From: Burkholderia multivorans ATCC BAA-247
Lineage (GTDB): Bacteria > Pseudomonadota > Gammaproteobacteria > Burkholderiales > Burkholderiaceae
Length of the DNA stretch: 64,000 nucleotides
Reading direction: 5' to 3'
NCBI RefSeq assembly: GCF_000959525.1
Contig: NZ_CP009831.1
Coordinates: 1,240,001 to 1,304,000, forward strand
In this document: positions 60,969 through 64,000 of the stretch, one piece after another
Layout of the letters: each line of letters starts with the position of its first letter
Numbering within the stretch: the first letter of the stretch is position 1
The notes under the pieces: generated by a model
What the model was told of the DNA's origin: nothing
Seen by the model: the letters and a program-made list of their open reading frames with translations, nothing else
The model's database searches: none
Program-made: the position numbers and the translations under genes

Positions 60969-61256
60969 CTCAAGACTCCTGCGTGTGGGATCGAAACGGG
61001 CGCAAGTATAGGAACGCGCACCGTGCGTGCGGCGCGCGTGCGGGCGAGCGGTCCTTTGCGGATCGAACAAGAGTCGTTCACAAAACCGACACGTCGAGCG
61101 GCGCGCGAGCGATGCGGGCCGTTGTCGCGCAACGGCGCGCCGCGCACAGGGTTCCGCTGTCGCATCGCCGCAACACGCGTGCGTCGGCCGACGACGGTTG
61201 ATCGGCGCGACCGACGCGCGGAGAATGGGTGTCGTCCCCACCGATTGGAGGCAACG

Positions 61257-61718
61257 ATGCCCACGCCAGCGCCCCTTCCGCCGATCAGTCCCGCCGTCTA
61301 CTACCGCGATCCGCGTGCCGCGCTCGAATGGCTGGAGCGCGCGTTCGGCTTCGGGCGCGGGATCGTCGTCTATACGCCCGACGGCCAGGTCACGCATGCC
61401 GAACTGACGCACGCAGGCGGCGTCGTGATGATCGGCGGCTACTGGGCCGAGTTCGTCGCGAGCCCGCCGGACGTCGGCGGCCGCAACACGCAGAGCGTGC
61501 ACGTGCAGCTCGCGACCGGCATCGACGCGCACTGCGAGCGCGCGCGGCAGGCCGGCGCGGACATCCTGCAGGAGCCGGCCGACCAGTTCTACGGCGACCG
61601 CACGTATCGCGCGCGCGATCCCGAGATGCACGTATGGACCTTCGGCCAGCACGTGCGCGACGTGACGCCGGAAGAAGCTGCCGCGCAAACGGGACTCAAA
61701 TTCGAAGGGTGGTCGTGA
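61257..61718 (+). CDS. VOC (glyoxalase/bleomycin-resistance-like) family protein
   Basis: 153 residues of the beta-alpha-beta-beta-beta VOC fold. The sequence starts PAVYYRDPRAALEWLERAFG, has HAELTHAGGVVMIGGYWAEF, and the PhnB-like HVQLATGIDAHCERARQAG and the YRARDPEMHVWTFGQHV motif with the conserved Asp-Pro-x-x-His-x-Trp. Members bind a metal or a small ligand, e.g. demethylases or resistance proteins. TGGAGGC lies 5 bases before the ATG at 61257. The gene lies between a porin (divergent) and codA, with codA 118 bases downstream, so cotranscription with codA is possible. Confidence 0.9.
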   Translation: MPTPAPLPPISPAVYYRDPRAALEWLERAFGFGRGIVVYTPDGQVTHAELTHAGGVVMIGGYWAEFVASPPDVGGRNTQSVHVQLATGIDAHCERARQAGADILQEPADQFYGDRTYRARDPEMHVWTFGQHVRDVTPEEAAAQTGLKFEGWS

Positions 61719-61836
61719 CGCGCGGCATCGCGCGTCCGGTTCACCCGTGTTCGTTCGATCGGGTTCACCGCATCCGGCTGCCGCGGCGCGCGTCGATGCG
61801 CGCGCGGCCGCTCCGCATCCACGAGGAGAGTTCCGC

Positions 61837-63078
61837 ATGAATCTGTTCAATGCACGCCTGCGCGGCCGCGACGGGCTGTTTACGATCGGCATCGACGCCG
61901 GCACGATCGCGCGAATCGACGCGCAGCCTGCGCCGATTGCACCGACCGGCGCCGACGATCTCGACGCGGGCGGTCGCCTCGCGATCCCGCCGCTCGTCGA
62001 ACCGCACATCCATCTCGATGCGGTGCTGACGGCTGGCGAGCCCGCATGGAACATGAGCGGCACGCTGTTCGAAGGCATCGAGCGCTGGGCCGAGCGCAAG
62101 GCGACGATCACGCATGACGACACGAAGGCGCGAGCGCACGCGGCGATCGCGATGCTGCGCGATCACGGAATTCAGCACGTGCGCACGCACGTCGACGTGA
62201 CCGATCCGTCGCTCGCCGCGCTGAAGGCGATGCGCGAAGTGAAGGACGAGGCGCGCGGCTGGATCGACCTGCAGATCGTCGCGTTTCCGCAGGAGGGGAT
62301 CGAATCGTTCGAGGGCGGCCGCGCGTTGATGGAGCAGGCGGTCGAGATCGGCGCGGACGTCGTCGGCGGGATTCCCCATTTCGAGAACACGCGCGAGCAG
62401 GGCGTCAGTTCGATCCGCTTTCTGATGGATCTCGCGGAGCGCACGGGCTGCCTCGTCGACGTGCATTGCGACGAAACCGACGATCCGCATTCGCGCTTTC
62501 TCGAAGTGCTCGCCGAAGAAACGCGCGTGCGCGGGATGGGCGCGCGCGTGACGGCCAGCCACACCACCGCGATGGGCTCGTACGACAACGCGTATTGCTC
62601 GAAGCTGTTTCGGCTGCTCGCGCGCGCGGGGCTCAACTTCGTCTCGTGCCCGACCGAGAGCATTCATCTGCAAGGGCGCTTCGATACGTTTCCGAAGCGG
62701 CGCGGCGTCACGCGCGTCGCGGAGCTCGACCGGGCGGGGCTGAACGTCTGTTTCGGCCAGGACTCGATCCAGGATCCGTGGTATCCGCTCGGCAACGGCA
62801 ACATCCTGCGTGTGCTCGATGCGGGCCTGCATATCTGTCACATGATGGGCTATCGCGATCTGCAGCGGTGCCTCGATTTCGTCACCGATCACAGCGCGAC
62901 CGCGCTGCAGCTCGGCGAGGGATACGGGATCGCCGTCGGCCGGCCGGCGAATCTCGTCGTGCTCGACGCCGACAGCGATTACGAGGCCGTGCGCCGGCAA
63001 GCGAAGGCGACGCTGTCGATCCGGCACGGCAACGTGATCATGCGGCGCGAGCCGGAGCGGATCGCGTATCCGGGCTGA
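61837..63078 (+). CDS. codA: Cytosine deaminase
   Basis: 413 residues, amidohydrolase TIM barrel. Metal ligands His57 and His59 in EPHIHLDAVLTAG, then HCDETDDPHSRFLE, HTTAMGSYDNAY and the late Asp in FGQDSIQDPWYPLGNG, matching E. coli CodA. It deaminates cytosine to uracil and salvages pyrimidines. GAGGAGAG lies 7 bases before the ATG. No cytosine permease codB is adjacent. The next gene is a ClC channel 148 bases on. Confidence 0.94.
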   Translation: MNLFNARLRGRDGLFTIGIDAGTIARIDAQPAPIAPTGADDLDAGGRLAIPPLVEPHIHLDAVLTAGEPAWNMSGTLFEGIERWAERKATITHDDTKARAHAAIAMLRDHGIQHVRTHVDVTDPSLAALKAMREVKDEARGWIDLQIVAFPQEGIESFEGGRALMEQAVEIGADVVGGIPHFENTREQGVSSIRFLMDLAERTGCLVDVHCDETDDPHSRFLEVLAEETRVRGMGARVTASHTTAMGSYDNAYCSKLFRLLARAGLNFVSCPTESIHLQGRFDTFPKRRGVTRVAELDRAGLNVCFGQDSIQDPWYPLGNGNILRVLDAGLHICHMMGYRDLQRCLDFVTDHSATALQLGEGYGIAVGRPANLVVLDADSDYEAVRRQAKATLSIRHGNVIMRREPERIAYPG

Positions 63079-63226
63079 GCGCCGGCATGGCGGCAGCGGT
63101 ATTCGTCGAGCGCATGAATCGATTCTAAAAATACGTTTGTCTCATGGTGGGCGCGCGCCTACGATTCGGTGCTGACGGCGGCGCGCGCGGTGCGCGCCGT
63201 GTCGATTTACTCCGGTCACCGAACTC

Positions 63227-64000
63227 ATGCGCGCCGATCTGCCGTCCGCTCCGTCCTCATCGTCCTCCGCTCCCACCGTGAGCCCGTTCACGCGGATCGC
63301 GGCCGTCACGATCGTCACCGGCATCGGCGCTGGGCTCGGCGGCATGCTGCTCGCGCTGCTGCTGCACGCGATCCAGCATCTCGCGTACGGCTATGGCGCC
63401 GCGCATCTGGTCGGCACCGAAAGCTTTCTCACCGGCGTGACCGACGCCGATCCGCTGCGTCGCGTCGCGGCGATGATCGTCTGCGGCATCGTCGCGGGCG
63501 GCGGCTGGTGGACGCTTTACCGCTACGGGCAGCCGCTCGTCGGCATTCGTCGCGCGGTGCAGGCCGGCGACCCGCGGATGCCGGTCGTCAGCACGACGAT
63601 GCATGCGCTGCTGCAGATCGTCACCGTCGCGCTCGGCTCGCCGCTCGGCCGCGAAGTCGCGCCGCGCGAGATCGGCGCACTGATCGCGGGCCGGCTCGCG
63701 CATCGCGCGGGGCTGACGCGCGACGATTGCCGCTTGATGGTCGCGTGCGGCGCGGGCGCCGGCCTTGCGGCCGTGTACAACGTGCCGCTCGGCGGCGCGG
63801 TGTTCGTGCTCGAGGTGCTGCTCGGCACGTTCGCCGTGCGCGCGGTGGCCGTCGCGCTCGTCACGTCGACGCTCGCCGCCGTCGTCGCATGGATCGGGCT
63901 CGGCAACGAACACCAGTACACGATCGCGCCGTTCGTGACGAGTGCGCCGCTCGTCGCGTGGTCGATCGTCTGCGGGCCGCTGTTCGGCTTCGCTGCCTAC
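63227..64000 (+). CDS. ClC-family chloride channel/H+-Cl- antiporter (3' end outside window)
   Basis: 258 residues visible, with the C-terminal half missing. The N-terminus is Ser/Pro-rich, then membrane segments at about 25-60, 85-105, and beyond. The ClC ion-path motif is seen as GSPLGREVAPREIGA, with the gating Glu in GRE, followed by CGAGAGLAAVYNVPLGGAVF, the P-loop of helix N-like type. Start at ATG 63227, with AACTC instead of a clear Shine-Dalgarno. It is likely involved in osmotic or acid balance. Confidence 0.9.
   Translation, partial: MRADLPSAPSSSSSAPTVSPFTRIAAVTIVTGIGAGLGGMLLALLLHAIQHLAYGYGAAHLVGTESFLTGVTDADPLRRVAAMIVCGIVAGGGWWTLYRYGQPLVGIRRAVQAGDPRMPVVSTTMHALLQIVTVALGSPLGREVAPREIGALIAGRLAHRAGLTRDDCRLMVACGAGAGLAAVYNVPLGGAVFVLEVLLGTFAVRAVAVALVTSTLAAVVAWIGLGNEHQYTIAPFVTSAPLVAWSIVCGPLFGFAAY

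Noticed and set aside
1-64000. CRISPR arrays, tRNA/rRNA genes, insertion sequences or prophage genes
   Set aside because: I looked for repeat-spacer patterns, transposase or integrase motifs, terminal inverted repeats and cloverleaf-like sequences and found none.

Overview
The window is high-GC DNA from a Gram-negative betaproteobacterium, most likely a Burkholderia cepacia-complex species and probably one of its secondary replicons. This rests on protein family content (Gram-negative porins, DUF4148, MocR, IrlRS-type two-component genes), extreme GC at third codon positions and the dense LysR/AraC/MFS metabolic gene content. It is a judgement from families, not a database match. I see no tRNA, rRNA, insertion sequence, prophage or CRISPR array. 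All intact-looking genes are chromosomal-type metabolism, transport and regulation.

Layout. 1-7 kb: a sulfur-flavoured block with a class II aldolase (cut by the window edge), an SsuD-like flavin monooxygenase, a DszC/SfnB-like acyl-CoA-dehydrogenase-fold enzyme, a LysR regulator, a Gln-type thiol dioxygenase and a four-domain rhodanese. 7-12.2 kb: periplasmic glycerophosphodiesterase lipoprotein, squalene-synthase-like enzyme, porin, exported cupin and AhpD-like protein. 12.3-16.3 kb: a MocR regulator, then an electrophile-defence pair (DJ-1/Hsp31-like protein and YqjM-type ene-reductase) behind two TAGAC-N5-GTCTA operators. 16.4-20.4 kb: AI-2E-type permease, small lipoprotein, SDR/AraC pair, LysE exporter. 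20.5-28.6 kb: one five-gene leftward operon for a tripartite RND efflux pump plus its two-component system. 28.8-35.4 kb: Crp/Fnr regulator facing an acyl-CoA synthetase, a chemoreceptor, a YqaA-like membrane protein and an Lrp-LysE pair.

35.5-41.6 kb holds a 47-residue microprotein, a regulator that is two IclR proteins fused head to tail, and opposite it a metallo-beta-lactamase-fold protein lacking half its metal motif, followed by two tandem paralogous MFS transporters. 41.7-46.1 kb: SDR, GlxA-type AraC regulator, cupin dioxygenase, MarR-MFS pair. 46.2-55.3 kb: a beta-alanine catabolic pair (omega-amino-acid aminotransferase and MmsA) with divergent LysR, and a few kb on, a LuxR regulator facing an APC permease and a DmpA/BapA-type peptidase. 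Together these could feed beta-alanyl peptides into the beta-alanine pathway. 55.5-64 kb: small secreted proteins, a FUSC-type exporter with divergent LysR, a second porin, a VOC protein, cytosine deaminase and the start of a ClC chloride channel.

The most unusual items are the fused double IclR regulator and its target cluster, the alternating active/inactive four-rhodanese protein, the paired NemR-like operators with no TetR gene beside them, the RND pump lacking the usual TM10 lysine, and the 47-residue ORF behind a TTAGGG palindrome.
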